Below are positions 33,421 through 47,500 of a stretch of DNA of 64,000 bases, piece by piece (position 1 is the first letter of the stretch; each line of letters opens with the position of its first letter). Below the pieces are notes generated by a model. That model worked only from the letters and a program-made list of their open reading frames with translations, searched no databases and was not told the DNA's origin. Origin of the DNA: Pagrus major (taxonomy: Eukaryota > Chordata > Actinopteri > Spariformes > Sparidae); NCBI RefSeq assembly GCF_040436345.1, contig NC_133223.1, positions 8,784,847 through 8,848,846 of the forward strand, in the 5' to 3' direction. A program made the position numbers and the translations under genes.

Positions 33421-36400
33421 TTGACCGGCTGTATTCATGCTCTGCTGTCAGTTATGAGTTGCTTTATTTGTAACAGCTGACTGTAAATTGTGATTGCATG
33501 GATACACTAGGAGACAGACTGAAAAAATGTCGTTCAGTTCATCATACTTTAACCACTTGGCACTACTGTCATGAGATGAGGCAAGATTTGAGGTTATGTA
33601 ACTTCGCTATACATTTTGAGGACATTACAAGGTTTATTACGTGTCTCACTGTAGCAATGACACTGTTGGATATTGTGTACAGTTAGTATACATGAACAAG
33701 GAGAAGAAGAAGATGAAGAAACGACCAGGCCATCAGAGATGGAAGATCCTGCTGCATCAAGCATTGGACCAAGTGACAGTGACAAGTAAGTCTTAAGTGG
33801 CTAAAGATCTCAGTCAGTTGTACTTTGTAAACCATGTACCCTGTGAAAACCATGTGGCTGTCTGATGAACACGTTTTCTCTGCAGTCCATTTTTCCGCTA
33901 TATGATAATATAAAATCATTAGTTTTGAACACAACTGTAACTTACTTTCCTTCTGAAAGAGGGCAGATGGTACTGTGATGTATGTATTATGAGTACTGAC
34001 GTCATCAGAGTGAAATAAAGAATAAATCCTGTCTGTAATATCAAAATTAAAGATCCTACTAATCATACCTTACATGTGCAGAGGGCTTTACAAAAACATT
34101 CAAAACACCACAGTGTTAACGCTGTATATATCTGAGCCTGATAACATCACTGTTCACACTGTATAATAAACACAATACTAACATTATCTAATATAAACAA
34201 TGTGCCCTGCTTATCTTTGTCTTTTTAGGAGCAGAATTCCAGTCAGGCCACTCCCTGTGATGAATTACCACCCTGCCCTTTATTCTCATCTGCAGCTGGT
34301 CTCATCAACAAGCCCCCGGGCTCAGTCATCTCTGCACCATTCATAGTCAACAAAACATTTCTGGAGCTTTGCAGTGTTGCAGCATTCTCATAATCAACTG
34401 AATTAGTTGGGAACTTGTTTTTTCAAACAAGCTTGTCTTTTCAAATCAATTTGGGATCTCGGGGTTTATGAAGACTTGAATTGGAGCGTATGAGCTGTAT
34501 GGAGACATTTCATGGCTTTTTTTGGTTGTTTTTTACATTTCAAAATAAATCCCCATTATCCCAGTTGTTACTGAATGCTGTTTGGCTGTGAATCTCCACC
34601 AATGAAACTTTACCTGACTTTTTGGGTGAACTTATCCTTTAAGTAAAAGATCTAAGTTCTTCTTCAACCTCTGGTAACATCACAGAAAATTAGTCAATCA
34701 TGGGAAACATAACTATCTTTAATCCTTGTGGATAAAGTAGAGCAACAGTTCAGCCACGCAGGCATTGAGAAGTCAAGTTAGTGGGAGAGCCAAAGAGTGA
34801 GAGCATCGAATCCAAACCCCTCCCTGACTGGAGCGAGCAGGTGAGGACATGCATGAGAACAGGGACTCACTGCATTCAATGTGTTTAAAATGTGAACCAA
34901 CCTTGCTCACTGACATGCTTGCCTGACAAGAAACTCCATTGTTCATCTGCAAACCACCATGGTGTGTAATTAACAGGCATTTCAATTCATCTTAATCCAT
35001 GACAGCTTATTTTCATCAAGACATGCTGCTGAGAGGCATGCTTCATGGGAACGGCCACGTGCATGCATATGCTTACATTTTTTGTCCAGCCTACAGTAGA
35101 AAGGCCCAGTGAAGGCTCAGAATTAAAAAAAATGTATTACATTAGTTATCATGAAGACCGGTAGCTGAAATGTGTGTGATTTGGCTGAAGAGATACCATA
35201 GTTTGGGGGAATTTACTGTTTTTCCCACTTTCCCAGAGGTCAGACCTTTTTATGAGTTTGGTGTAGTCTGAAGTTATGTCAAACAGCAATATATTACACT
35301 ACTTATCAATTATTGAGTGTCTATGGGATCAAGAACAGAATCCTGTTCCCATAGGCATCCAGGAATTGAGATTCTAGATTTTTAGACAAAACTAAGCCAG
35401 TAAAGTAAGAGTGAGGGTGGCACCTTTTCCCCGAGCTTTGTCAGAGAGCTTTCTCAAACCGGACTCTCCTCACTCTCACACTGTCATGGAGTGTCCCTCT
35501 GATGCACCCTCCATTAAGGTGTAGGACAGAAACAATAACAACCTGTAAATATACATCACTTGTCCATCAAATGAACATCATCTACCATTTTCTAAAGTAG
35601 AAAAGGGTATGTTTGATCCCAAATACAGTGTAACCTTCAGGTTGTTGATGTCAGCATGACAAAATTAAATGTGTTTTTTTGAGTTCGAGCAGTCACACAG
35701 AGCGTATTTCATGAGGAACACAACACAGCGTTTCAGACTTGCCGTGGGAGGGTTTTATAAGCCACATCCACTGCAGGCTTTTTGTTTTATAACGTGCTGT
35801 GTTTTATGTATTTTTAATCACACAAGGTACAAGGTACGAAATGAAAGTTTGTAAACTCCTTCATGCTACACAAATTATAGAACATATATAGAATTATTAA
35901 TATAGAAGTGTACATAAACACGTAGTGCATATTTTGAATCTGCGTCAGGGTGAATGTACGTAGGCAGCAGCAACAAGATGGAGATGATAATGTGGTCAGC
36001 ATCTTCATATCAGAGCATTTGATATCTGGGAAACACTGTTGCTCAACTTAAACTGTGTGTGAGCAAAAAGCATTGATGTTATCCACCTCTCCTCGTCCAG
36101 CTGTAGTCATCTCAGTCATCTCAGAACACGGTCCCCCCGTCGAGTGCAACAGCTTGATCCAAGATGCAGAGCAGCTCTCAGCCTGCAGGCATACACCAAC
36201 ACAGTGAAACTCTGCTCTGATGACAGTGTGCACAGAAGTCTGGTTAAACTTCACTACAGGCGATTCAATGTTCTTTACCACAAGTGTTGCATGTAAGATG
36301 TATGTAAGAGGAATCTTCTTCTAGTTTCTACATCTAGTGAGAGTGCATCACATGCATACAGGTGGAGAAATACACAGACCGCCCACCTCCTAGTTTATCT

Positions 36401-38330
36401 CTCGTTTCCCCAGACACCACCATCCATCTGTTACAGAGCTGACTATTCAAACATGGGTTAATGATTAAAAGTTACCAACCGATTGTTTATTGATACTGTA
36501 ATTATGGATGCATTCACAAATACAATCAGACATGGTCGCTCAATTTCACAGTTTCAGAGCATCCACTGTATGGAGGATATTTGTGGTCATAATCAGAATT
36601 AAAAGTAACCCAAATAGAAAATGAAAAAAACAATTAACTAACAATTCAAAGTTTACAAATATTCGACTATGCAGAATAATCAGGCCATAAAAAATGTTTA
36701 AAGAAAAAGGACATTAACAAAGCAAGTAAAATGTTCACTTGAAACATCAAATGTGTTTCTCAAAATGTGGAATTGTTCCCTTTATAACAAGTGACTGAAA
36801 GGAAACAGAGCAGAGGCAGAAGAGAAAGCTTCAAATCCTCAATCAGACCACCAAACAATGTGCAGTTGGGGTGTACACACCCATTCATTGACATACAGTG
36901 CATGCCAAGTTGGAATGATGCCACTCCTTTAACGACATTGACACTGCACCCTGGCAGTCACGATGGTTATGTGAGGCTCTTCCCATCAGAGGGCAAATTC
37001 TGCAGGTTCCCAGACACAATTTGGCACATATGAGTCAGAGTGGATTCCAGTAAGCTGAAAAAGTCAGTAAGCCAGACACAATACAAAGTAATAAATACTA
37101 TTTTTCCTCCCACAATGAGGCGTGCAGTAAATCTCCTTTTCTAGAAACCACGACTACTGGAAACATCAGTCAGTAATTACAGCAACTGAAGCCCTAAATC
37201 TGATGTGCTGTACGATTGGTGATGTTAATTTTTTGGCCCCAGGCAAAGAATCACAAAATACATCTCAATGGTAATGAGAGGTAAATGTTCATAGCACCGT
37301 AAATCTCCTGAAAATAAATGTTCTCTTTTATTTATTTTTTTTCCCACTTAACAGTCATATTGATAACATTTTTATGTAGACAAATCATTTTTTGGAAATC
37401 ATTTATTTACAGAGCTTGTAGAAAGGTGCTGAATAGAAGTATCTCTGTTCCTGAAAAACATTTTTGTGATTGTGAACTATAATATAATGATTGTTTTTTT
37501 TATCTCTGCGTAAGAATGCAGACGGTTGGTTCCAGCTTCTAACAAGGTTTGTCAGCCAATAGTATAACTATCCGTGGTATCCGTGTTTCGTCAGCGATCA
37601 AGAGTCTTGCTATGAGCCTTAGCAATGTTAACGTGAGCTAACATTAGCAACGTTAACGTTGTCCAGCTAGCTATCTAGTTTGCTAGCATTAGCAACGTCG
37701 ACTAGTAAACATGCTAGCTAACTTTGCTAACGCCAGCTAACGTTAACGTTAAACATCTTGTCTTAAAAAACTTCAACTTCAACCTTCAACTTCAACCTAA
37801 AGAGGATGTCGTTACGTCTCATAAACCTTCAGAGAATTACAGGTTGCAGGTTTAATGTTGAACTGAATCACTGAATGTATTTTTTTCTGCTGGAGGAAAA
37901 GGCAGCTGAACGTGTGCTGATCTTCATCAGTGTGTCTGTTCTGATCGATATCTGGTGACAAACAGAGTGAAGCTGCTCTTGAAATGTTTTCTCTCTTTCT
38001 CTAAAAGTATACAGTACATAAAGTTCCTGTCAAAGCAGAAAGGAAAGTTTAGAAGGAAATGCTCAAATGAAAGGAGGAGATGAGTCCAAAGGATGACAGG
38101 CTGTGATGTGTGGGACAGAGCTGCCAGGAGGTATCCTGTCCTGCACTGGGAAGAAATCCAGCAGATGTCATTGTGGCTTGGCAGCACCGATGTGAAATTC
38201 ACTGTGCGTACCTCACCAGTCTGCTTACAATAATGTGTCATGTCAAAAATTACAGGAAACAGGCCTGTGGGTCCAACAAAACAGCCTCTGTTTAATCCCA
38301 TGCATGAAACCTTTTAGTTTTTCACTTGGT
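33421..38330. other. Intergenic spacer between genes A and B
   Basis: Upstream of gene A and downstream of gene B. AT-rich, with a diverged repeat near 34,430-34,560 and GTTAGC/GCTAAC-rich text at 37,610-37,750. No splice-bounded exon or domain is recognised. Confidence 0.5.
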
Positions 38331-38524
38331 TCAGACAGTAGTGTGGCGTTTCCCTCCTGGCACTGAGGGCATGTGGTACCTCAGATTCTTCCAGAAGTTT
38401 CTGTTTGAGCAGAATCTGGTGAGTTTGTGGGTTCGAGGGGACGGTTTCTGCCACTTCAGAGATCCTTGTTTCCTCTTGATATAGCGCAGAGACTCTGGCA
38501 GGCAACTGTAATCCACCGGACCAT
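38331..38524 (-). CDS. Gene B last coding exon: TIR part 3 (box 3) and stop
   Basis: The acceptor TTCTACCAG is followed by DGPVDYSCLPESLRYIKRKQ, GSLKWQK and box 3 FWKNLRYHMP. The exon ends in HTTV and a TGA stop (38331-38333). Confidence 0.9.
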
Positions 38525-41500
38525 CTGGTAGAATAGAACAAAGTGTCGATCATATATTCAAATAAACATGTTAAATATACTTATTCAGTCAAACCTTCAC
38601 AGTAGTTAGTGAAACAACAGTAGCATGTTTCCCAATGGCACCCTTCAGAGCTCTCTGCCTGTGTAGTTGTTAGTTCTTTGCTCAACTTTGCCACTTTAAT
38701 CGTAGTGTAACAGGTTTACACCCACACAAAGGAATAGTTCAAACTTTTGGGAATGCCCCTGAATGAAGTTATTATGACTAAGGTTCAGGCACAAGACCAC
38801 ACTGCGGTCTCACACCAATCCAATTATCTGTGCCTTGCTAATTCAATATATACTGTAGGTATGTCTCACTTCCTCTCTCATGTTTATCTCATTTCCCATG
38901 ATCCAAACTATTTTGAGACTAACTCTGTCTGGTTAGAGTCATGTTTTATTGTCACATGTCTCAGGCCTGTGTTCCAAGTCTAGCAGAGGAACTGCAGGGG
39001 CAAGTGTGGTCTACACAGGATGCCTTCAGGCACAGCATTGAGATAAAGCCCAGCATGCAATCAGTCACTGGTACTGTGGGTACACGCGTGAACTGGAAGA
39101 TAATAGAACAGACTTGCTTCAGGTTATAATTACGTGTGTACAAGGCGAGTGGGGACACCACCTGTGAAGAAGCTGGACTGATTGTTATGATGAAGTTAAA
39201 CTTTACAGACCCCCCAAGGGCCTTTACCTCTTAAACATGTCCAGTAAAAACAGTCAACTTTCTCCATAGATAGAGAAGAATGTAATATGTTCACTTCTGA
39301 AGCAAAGGAGGGCTGCAGCCAATGTATTAAAATACACCGTCATGAAATCACTTTGCAACTTCTAGTGGCTTAAAGAACAGCCAGACGCTCCACAAAATCT
39401 GCCCTCACCTATTTCCACCAGGATCACTTTGGGGTCGTTCTGAGTCAAAGCATCGAAAAGGCCGATTTTTTGCTCAAAGCACAGCTGGCTTTGGTTCACA
39501 GACAAGAGTTTGTCTTCTTTTCTGCCATCAGTGAAGAATTTACCCTCACGCGACATGATGATTATCAGCCTGCGGCACTGACGTAGTGTAGCAGCAATGG
39601 CATCATGAGCCGCTGTAAGAGATTAATCACAGGAAACGAAAGAAGTCAGCACTGCTGGGTAAAATTCTATCTCTGCACATCGAAAACAACCTGTTTTTCA
39701 GTCAAAGGACAAGACATTTTTTTTAACTCGTACAATATTTTACCAAGCCCATTTCCTACAATACAATCTGTACTTAAACTACAGACCTTTTTCCAAAGTA
39801 TGACCTAAGGTTTAGGGCAAATTTCCAACGTCTGCTAGGCAGACGCTTCTTCTGTTCCTAGGAATCCAATTGTTTAACACCACAAAGCCGTAAAAGGCAA
39901 TGTGTGACAGTTTACTCTGTATCACCTTTGTTTATTTTGTCAGTGTTAACAGCAGGTTTAACCGGATTAAATCAAGACATTCTATCTTTTGGGGCCTGTA
40001 GAATATTCTGAGAAACAAGAAACAACATTGTTTCCAGAGACAAATCAAGCAATCAGCATCTCTTTATGAATTTGCAACCAGGTATTCAAAGCTCTCCCTG
40101 CGGGAAAATTCAAGCTTTCACGTTCTGAAAAATCTGAATATAAGAAATGATGTTGATTACGCAGCCCTTTGCAGAGGTGAGAGAGAGAGTCAAGCATCAT
40201 CAGTGGGAAATAACGACGTGCAGAGTCGGAATATTTTCACATCTTACCCTGTGAATTGAGGATTTATTTGGACCAAACCAGGAAAGACAAACCAACACTG
40301 TTTTGGTGAGTTTGATTTAGTTTGGAAGAAGTGTGTTTTATGATGAGTTAACGAGGCAGTTAAGCTCATCTCAGTCTGTTAAAAGAGAGAAACTTGAATA
40401 CAGAAGGTGTATGGTTGTATTTTTCTGTTTAGTAAGGATGTTGGAGTATTTAATTTCTTGATGTTTTGGGGGTTTATTTTGTTCATTTATTACACTTAAC
40501 ACAAAGAGAGCTTGTAAAACTTAGCAAATCGCCACTGGCATCATACCTTCCAGCTGAAACTACGGGGCTACTGGACTATTGCTTCTTGTGTTACAAAGTG
40601 GTATTTCTAAAGATGGCAGGCTGGGGATAGCTAGTTAGCGTGCTAACGTCAGTATATTTTACCACACAGCATAGACGTCTTTGACGTAACGTCAACTCTG
40701 TTGTTTCTTGGCTTCGCAAATATTTTTACGAGGTAAGAAATGTGTTATTATGCTTATTAGACTATCAGGATGGCATTCCTGACCTTCTCCAGGGCAGTCA
40801 TCACGTCCTCTGATGTACAGGGAGTAGCCGTGGTGTTTCTCCAGCTCATCAGGCAGGATGTGCAGGGCAAAGCTTGCTGTCTCAGCTGAACTGGTGTCGG
40901 CATGCAAGTAGCTCACGTAGGCGTCGTAGAGCTTCCCATCATGAGCTGTAGAGAAGATTTTATCACATCTTTCAACACATGTTGGTTAATTTCCTATTGA
41001 ACTCTTTACACACATTCATTCCATTGAACTGACGCCTGTGCAAACAAGCGTCCCTGGCAGAAATGATAAAACCATTCCAGAGAAATGTCCAGCGTCTTAA
41101 GTTGAGATCTTTACCTTGTGGCTTGGCAAACTGTCTCAACAGTTTCCTGTACGCCAACACCAGCTCTACTTTAAATAAGAGGAAGGCAGCAGCCAGAGCC
41201 AGAGTAACCAGGGTGGCAGAGAGGCAGAGAGCAACAGTGGTGTGGAGGTCACTGTGGTCGGCTGGAGAGGGGAGAGGGCAGACAAATTTAACATTCAAAT
41301 CTGGTTTGAGAACATATAAACAAAATGAGAATAAAGTTATAGTCTGGGAAGAATGCCTCATTTTAATACTAGGTTCTGAAAACATACATAAATATATTTA
41401 ATAAAGACCTGAGGTGGGAATTTAGAAAACACCCTCGCCTTTAAAGCAACACATACACTAACTGTAACTGTAATGAATACAAAGGTTTCTGTCACAATTT

Positions 41501-44500
41501 GTAGGGTGTAATGTAACATTACGTGCTAACTACAATGAAAACTTGGCTCATCAAAACACTGCTGTGTCTTAAATTAAACATGAATGCTCAGGCATTTTTT
41601 GCCATGTGGCAGTAAGTTCGCACAAGCGCTTCATACAACTAAGAAGAGTCAAGTTGAGTCACCTGAACCAAGGACAATAACAACTCTCAAAATGGTTATG
41701 AAGCTGTTATTTTATTTTGCATATTTTCTAAGACTTTCAAATGGGAGCAGCTGTAACACAAGCAATTTCCCCTCTGGGATCAATAAAGTAATTCTGATTC
41801 TGATTCTGATTCTGATAAAAATGTACATAAATATGGAATAAAGGCTGCGAGCCAAATGAGCAGTGACAGTTAAGTCTTTAGGATACACTCCAGTACGTGG
41901 CCCAGTGTATGCAAACACCTGAACATCACATATGTGATTGTTACATCTCATCACACCTTGAGTATTAATCTGCTTCAAAAGTAAATACCACCATTCTACT
42001 GGTTTCAGACTTTCCATCAAATAGTGCATCTGGCTGCAGAGATGTGCCCTCACTTAGACACAAAAGCATTACTGCGGTCCAACACTGATGCTTTGTGGTA
42101 AGGCTTGGCTCACAGTCAGTGTTTGGGTTTCAAACTGTTACCACAAAGGCTTTACTTTGTGTTGACCTCAAGCCCATTTGTTTCAATCACCTTCATGGGT
42201 GAGATTATGTTGAATGCTGAGCTGAAGTCAACAAACAGCAGCCTGATGTAGCTGTTTCTTGTTCTCCAGGTACGCTGAAGACTGAGTGGAGGGCAGTGAA
42301 ATGAAATGCATTGTTTGAAATCTGAAATGTATTTTTAACAGAAGTTCAAAACAGGTTTTGTTCTCCTTTGGGTTGACGTCTCCTTTACATTACTGTAAAG
42401 TTTAATAGAATAAAGAGAAGAGAAGAGAAGAGAAGAGAAGAGAAGAGAAGAGAAGAGAAGAGAAGAGAAGAGATGGAAATACCTTCTTGAAGCAACATCA
42501 AGCCGACATTTTGTTCAGCTGGGTTGTATATATGGCACTGAATGGGGACATTCAGGAAACGACGAGGAACTTTTGAGATGGACAGATTGGACTGAAGATA
42601 CACCGATTTTCCTTCATGAACACTAAAAGAGACAGGATCAAGTTCATAGATCAGGCAATCATGAATATGGTCAAAATGTAATATTCTTTTGTTTTGCTTT
42701 GATAAAAGCTGCTAGAGCAAAATTTAGCAGCTAGGAGGCAGAAAGATTCTCAACAGAGAATTATTCTGTAATCTGTGCCATTCTTCTTTCTCAAAGAAGT
42801 GTGACAGTGTCAGTCTTGTTTTGTATAAAATCCCTCTCATGTCCATGTAAAGACTAAAACTTACAATCCACTGCTCACATTGAGTTCATTGTGGTCATCG
42901 CTGTGGGTCGAATCAACAGTCCAAAAGATTTTGGTCTCACTATCCTCACTGTAGCCTATGAAGGCCTTACACTGCAGCTCCACTTTTGTTCCTGGTCATT
43001 GGTCAAATTAAAAAAAAAAGGAGCTGTCATTTTACACATCCTGGTGTAACCGTCAAATATGTATCTGCACTGTAATCGATTTCAGAATTTTGTACCATGA
43101 AAAATACAAAAAGTTACATGAAAAGTTACTTGCCTACTTCAACCACGACCCTTCCCTCTTGTGGATACACGACCACAGGCGTCACAAAAAGGGAATCTGT
43201 ACTACGTAAAGACACACGATCAGTGTAAGAGCAAAGGATACAATACAATAAAACATAAGACAATATACTGACACAGTGCCAATAGATTCAGAGGATCTCT
43301 GTGGGGAAGCTAAGTGGGAGTGTCACTCCTTCACTTTCACAACACACAGCTTCCCCGCTGCTCTGGCCTGATGAAACTTCTTATTTTAGAAAATGACAAT
43401 CATAATGTGACTTTTACAATCCAGCGCATGTACATGTATTACAAATAAGATAAATAATTTCCATAATAACCTATTGATTTACAAAAAAAGCTTCTAATAA
43501 TGTAAAATCATCATAAAGTGATCTACAGTACATACCGTTCTTAATATTCAGCCTGATGCTGCGTCCAGTGGTGTAGTTCCTGCCATCCAAGCTAATGTCT
43601 ACCAGGCAGGTGTATGTCCCAGCATCCCTCTCTGAGGCTTCAGGACCTCTCATGAAGCCATCCTTTTCCACAGAGACGTTCTCCCCTTGCAGCTCCACTG
43701 GCTGGCACTCCTACACACAGAAACAGAGACTGTGATTATTTTCTCACAGCGTGATGATGAGGACAAACTGTATTTATAGAGCACTTTTTCGAAAAACAAC
43801 TTACGGAGTGTTCCACATAAGAGAACACATTAAAAGACAACAAACATTAAAGCAAACATTTAAATGAATAAGGTTAAACAGGAGGCAGGTCCAAGCAGAC
43901 CAAATAACTGGCACTTGCTACACATGCTACCAATAGACCTTATCTATGGTCTTTTGGTTGTGAAGTAGAGACCGACCAATACTGGAGATGGATATATCAG
44001 TCGATAATAGCGCACTTGCCCCTCAGGTCTTCTGCTATTGTACTTAAGGCAAAAGCCAATAAAAATAATCTTTAAAAAACTGTTAATAAGTGCATAATAA
44101 GTAAGTTATTAACCGTAATAAGGCAATATATAGATCTGTTAGTAAATACATACATGTAATAAAGTGTGTTTCAATGTTAAAAGAGCAACAAAAAAAGCTT
44201 AGTAATGGTTTTACAATGACTTCATGAGTAAGTTTGTAAGGCTTTTGTAAAACAATTGTGCTTATACATGTTTTACAGTCTATCAATAAACATGTTCATT
44301 ATGCTTTTATTAACTTATTAAGGCCTTACTACATATTGTGGCAGGAAGTGAATCACTGCCTTCCCTCCTCAGAGGAAGGGGAGGGACTAGGAAGTAATTA
44401 AGTTCACCTGGGAGTTGGGGGAAGAAAATGTTTTGTTCAGGTAGACAAAGAAAGCATGGAGGAGAGAGGAGGAAGCGAGAGTAAGAGGAGATACCCAAGC

Positions 44501-47500
44501 TAATCGGCGCTGGAGAGTAGTTAAACACTTGAGAAGGACTAAACGCTACCCCGGAGTGTGCATCAATCCATCTGATGTCTTTTACGCGGTACTCGGAGCG
44601 TACAACCAGTCTGAAACCCGGCTCAGCCAACTCTACAGCTAAGTGGTCTCGGCCTGTTGCTCTCCCGGCTTCATCACCCCTCTCAGCTACTGTCTGGTCT
44701 TTCCCCCCCAATACAGCCAACCCTCTCCCTATACCCTGGCCCTTTCTACCTCCCCATATACCCATGCACCCATATACACATAACATCAGACTGAACTAAA
44801 AAGGACTGAACTGAATCCACCACTATAACCCCACACACACACACACACACCTTGGTACACACCCTCACAAACTTCTATCAAACGCTTCTTATGATAAATG
44901 TGAATTTGTAGGTTACAGGCTTCATATACAGCTGTGTGAGAAGTTTATACATTTTTATTTTTCTATTTATTCATTTTATTTTTATGCATCATTTCAGAAA
45001 TTAGTGCCATGCATTTGTTAGTAGGACCTATTTACTGTTGCTTTTGATCTTTTTGTGGGTTTGTTGCAGCCCAGTCTTCAGGATAACATGTTAGCAGTCA
45101 ACATTCCTGCAAACAACTGATGTGCTCACACTTGTATGAGTCATAGGCTGTGTACTATACTGACATTTGTACAAACTATCATATCTTGTGCACATTTCAT
45201 GACTTCTACATTGGGAGATGGAGGGATGATGGTGGGGTTACAGGCAAAAAGATTGGCAAGATGGTGACTGCAGTTCCAGACTGCATTTCAACATTGATAA
45301 GTTTGACAGCACTGCATATTTTTAAGGAGACCTCAGGACAGTTTCCAGCTCTGTCTGTGATGACAAAAAAAAACAGGTATTTTTGGACAAACTTGGTCAT
45401 TTCCTAATCCAACGAAGTGTTTTTTTGTGCCTGAACCTAACCAGGGCATTACTAAAGTGTTGTTGCAAGATAAACTTAAAACATTTACATTGATAGCATT
45501 TATTGTGGCGATTGGGTTCGTTGCCCTTATCCTTTAAGCTCAATTCTATAGAGCAATTGATGGAAACATACTGCAAAAAAAGGTTTGCACCAATCTCTAA
45601 ATCTCTAATAATCTCAACATTTTTGTTCAGTTAAGCTTTTAGTTGTTGTTTTTTTTTGGTGTGCACGTGTTCTCAGTTTTTATGTAGTTGTTAACTTATT
45701 TTTAAAGAAATCATTTGATTACCTCTATTTGCTTTTGTATAAGATTGTGCTCTACAAATAAAATCAAACTTGATTATGCATGCAGGCGAACTTTCCTGAA
45801 GAATGCGAATGACTAACTGGTGCAGGTTTTCGAGATACTCTATACTTACTATATACCAAATTTGCCTATATTGACTGTCTCTGGGCTCGTTAGGTGGAGC
45901 AAACAGGCCAGCTGTCGAGAGGTTGGGCTGCCACCGGGCTGCCCTGCTGCTGCTCCGTCACCCATGGCTTACAATGCACTGTACTGTATCAGTTCCACCG
46001 TTGGCTGTTTTTTTTTTTATAAAACGAACCGTGAGAAAAACACAACGTCAGCCCATTTACACAAGGCAGCCACTGAACATAGAGTTAAGAAACACGCCCC
46101 GGGGCCTGGGTGCCCTTTTAGTTCTGCCGTACAACCAGAGGGAGGGAGGGATTTCTACTGGCTGCTGTATTGTTTTGCAGCTGTGCATAGTCCAATCGAA
46201 CATTAACAAAGACAATTCATTGCTACTTTTTACACATGCGTAGGTCATGGGCGGCTACTTTTATTTTACTAGAAAAATTTTACTAGAATTTTTATAGAAG
46301 GAAAGCATAGGTACCTCAGATGAAATAGAAAAAAAAAACTGTATACAAATAATACATGCTGTACAGATCACATTTATTATTAAAGGACATTGTTCAAGTC
46401 ATCTTTTCTGTGTTTTTTAATATCCTGATAAATATTGTGTTGTACTACTTATCATAATGATATCACACCGTGAGTTTTTGGTGTTGTAAGCTATTCTATT
46501 GAGTGACCTGTACTGTAATGGTCTAGATATATTTAAGTTCCTCTTATATGCTTTTAAACAGTTTAGACTGGTATATCTGGGACAAAAGTGAAGGGCAACA
46601 GTCCGGAAGTGTTCTGTATGTGATGTGCGTGGCAGCATGGCCTGTATGGGCCCCTTCTAGACCCTGTTGTCTATAGTTATCTACAGCAATATGAAATCTA
46701 TAAACCAAAGTCAACATCATGCAGACAGCAGATGTTTTGTACAACCTTCACTCGGATGTCAGTACACTTTCACATGTTCCAGGAGGGGGCAGTGTTGCAT
46801 TTATCAAGTCATGTCATTGACTGTTTCTGTGCACTCTTCATTACATTCTTTTCCATCTGCTAGGTTATTATAAACTTCATAAGTGACTACTGACCCAGTG
46901 CATTCCTACTCTGTCAGCTTTTAAAAGCACAAACTGGTCTCACTGATCAGCATGCGTTCTTTGTGTTTAATACAAACTGAACTTGAAGCTAAATAAAGGG
47001 AAAAGACATACAGTAAGGCGTATAAACAAAGTGAATACAGCACATGAATATCATGGGGCTGTGCATACCTTCATCCATCTTATGTTCATTGTGTTATTCA
47101 GTTTGAAGATCTCTTCCTGTTTGCAAGGAAGGTGTACACTGACTTCCCAAGCGACGATTTCAGTCTCGGATGGATCAGGACACTCTTCACTGGACACTGA
47201 CACCAGAAACTTTATCCCTGATCCAGTCTCGTCCCTAAAGAGACAGAGATAAACAGTGAGAGAGCTGCAGGACAGGCCAGCCTGGGCAGCCTGAGCAGCA
47301 GTAACATATATGACCTTATACTGAATGGGCCTGGTTTGTTTGAATTTAAAAAACTAAGATGATCTCTGAGGGGAGTGATTTGAGTAATTCAGATTAAGTC
47401 AAAATAAAACAAATAAATAAAATAAGTAAACATTTTTCCATTTTATTATTCTCTAAGCCTATGAGCAGTTAATCAGGTAATGACTGAAAGAAAATAGTCC

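Noticed and set aside
41063-41401. 112-codon plus-strand frame
   Set aside because: Antisense to the gene B transmembrane exon and intron; no signal of its own.
44310-44786. 158-codon minus-strand frame
   Set aside because: Composition is Gly/Arg/Pro-biased with no domain or splice sites. It most likely reflects the GC-richer block rather than a gene.
45820-46243. Two overlapping plus-strand frames of 106-128 codons
   Set aside because: GC-richer patch in a gene B intron; no splice context or family similarity recognised.
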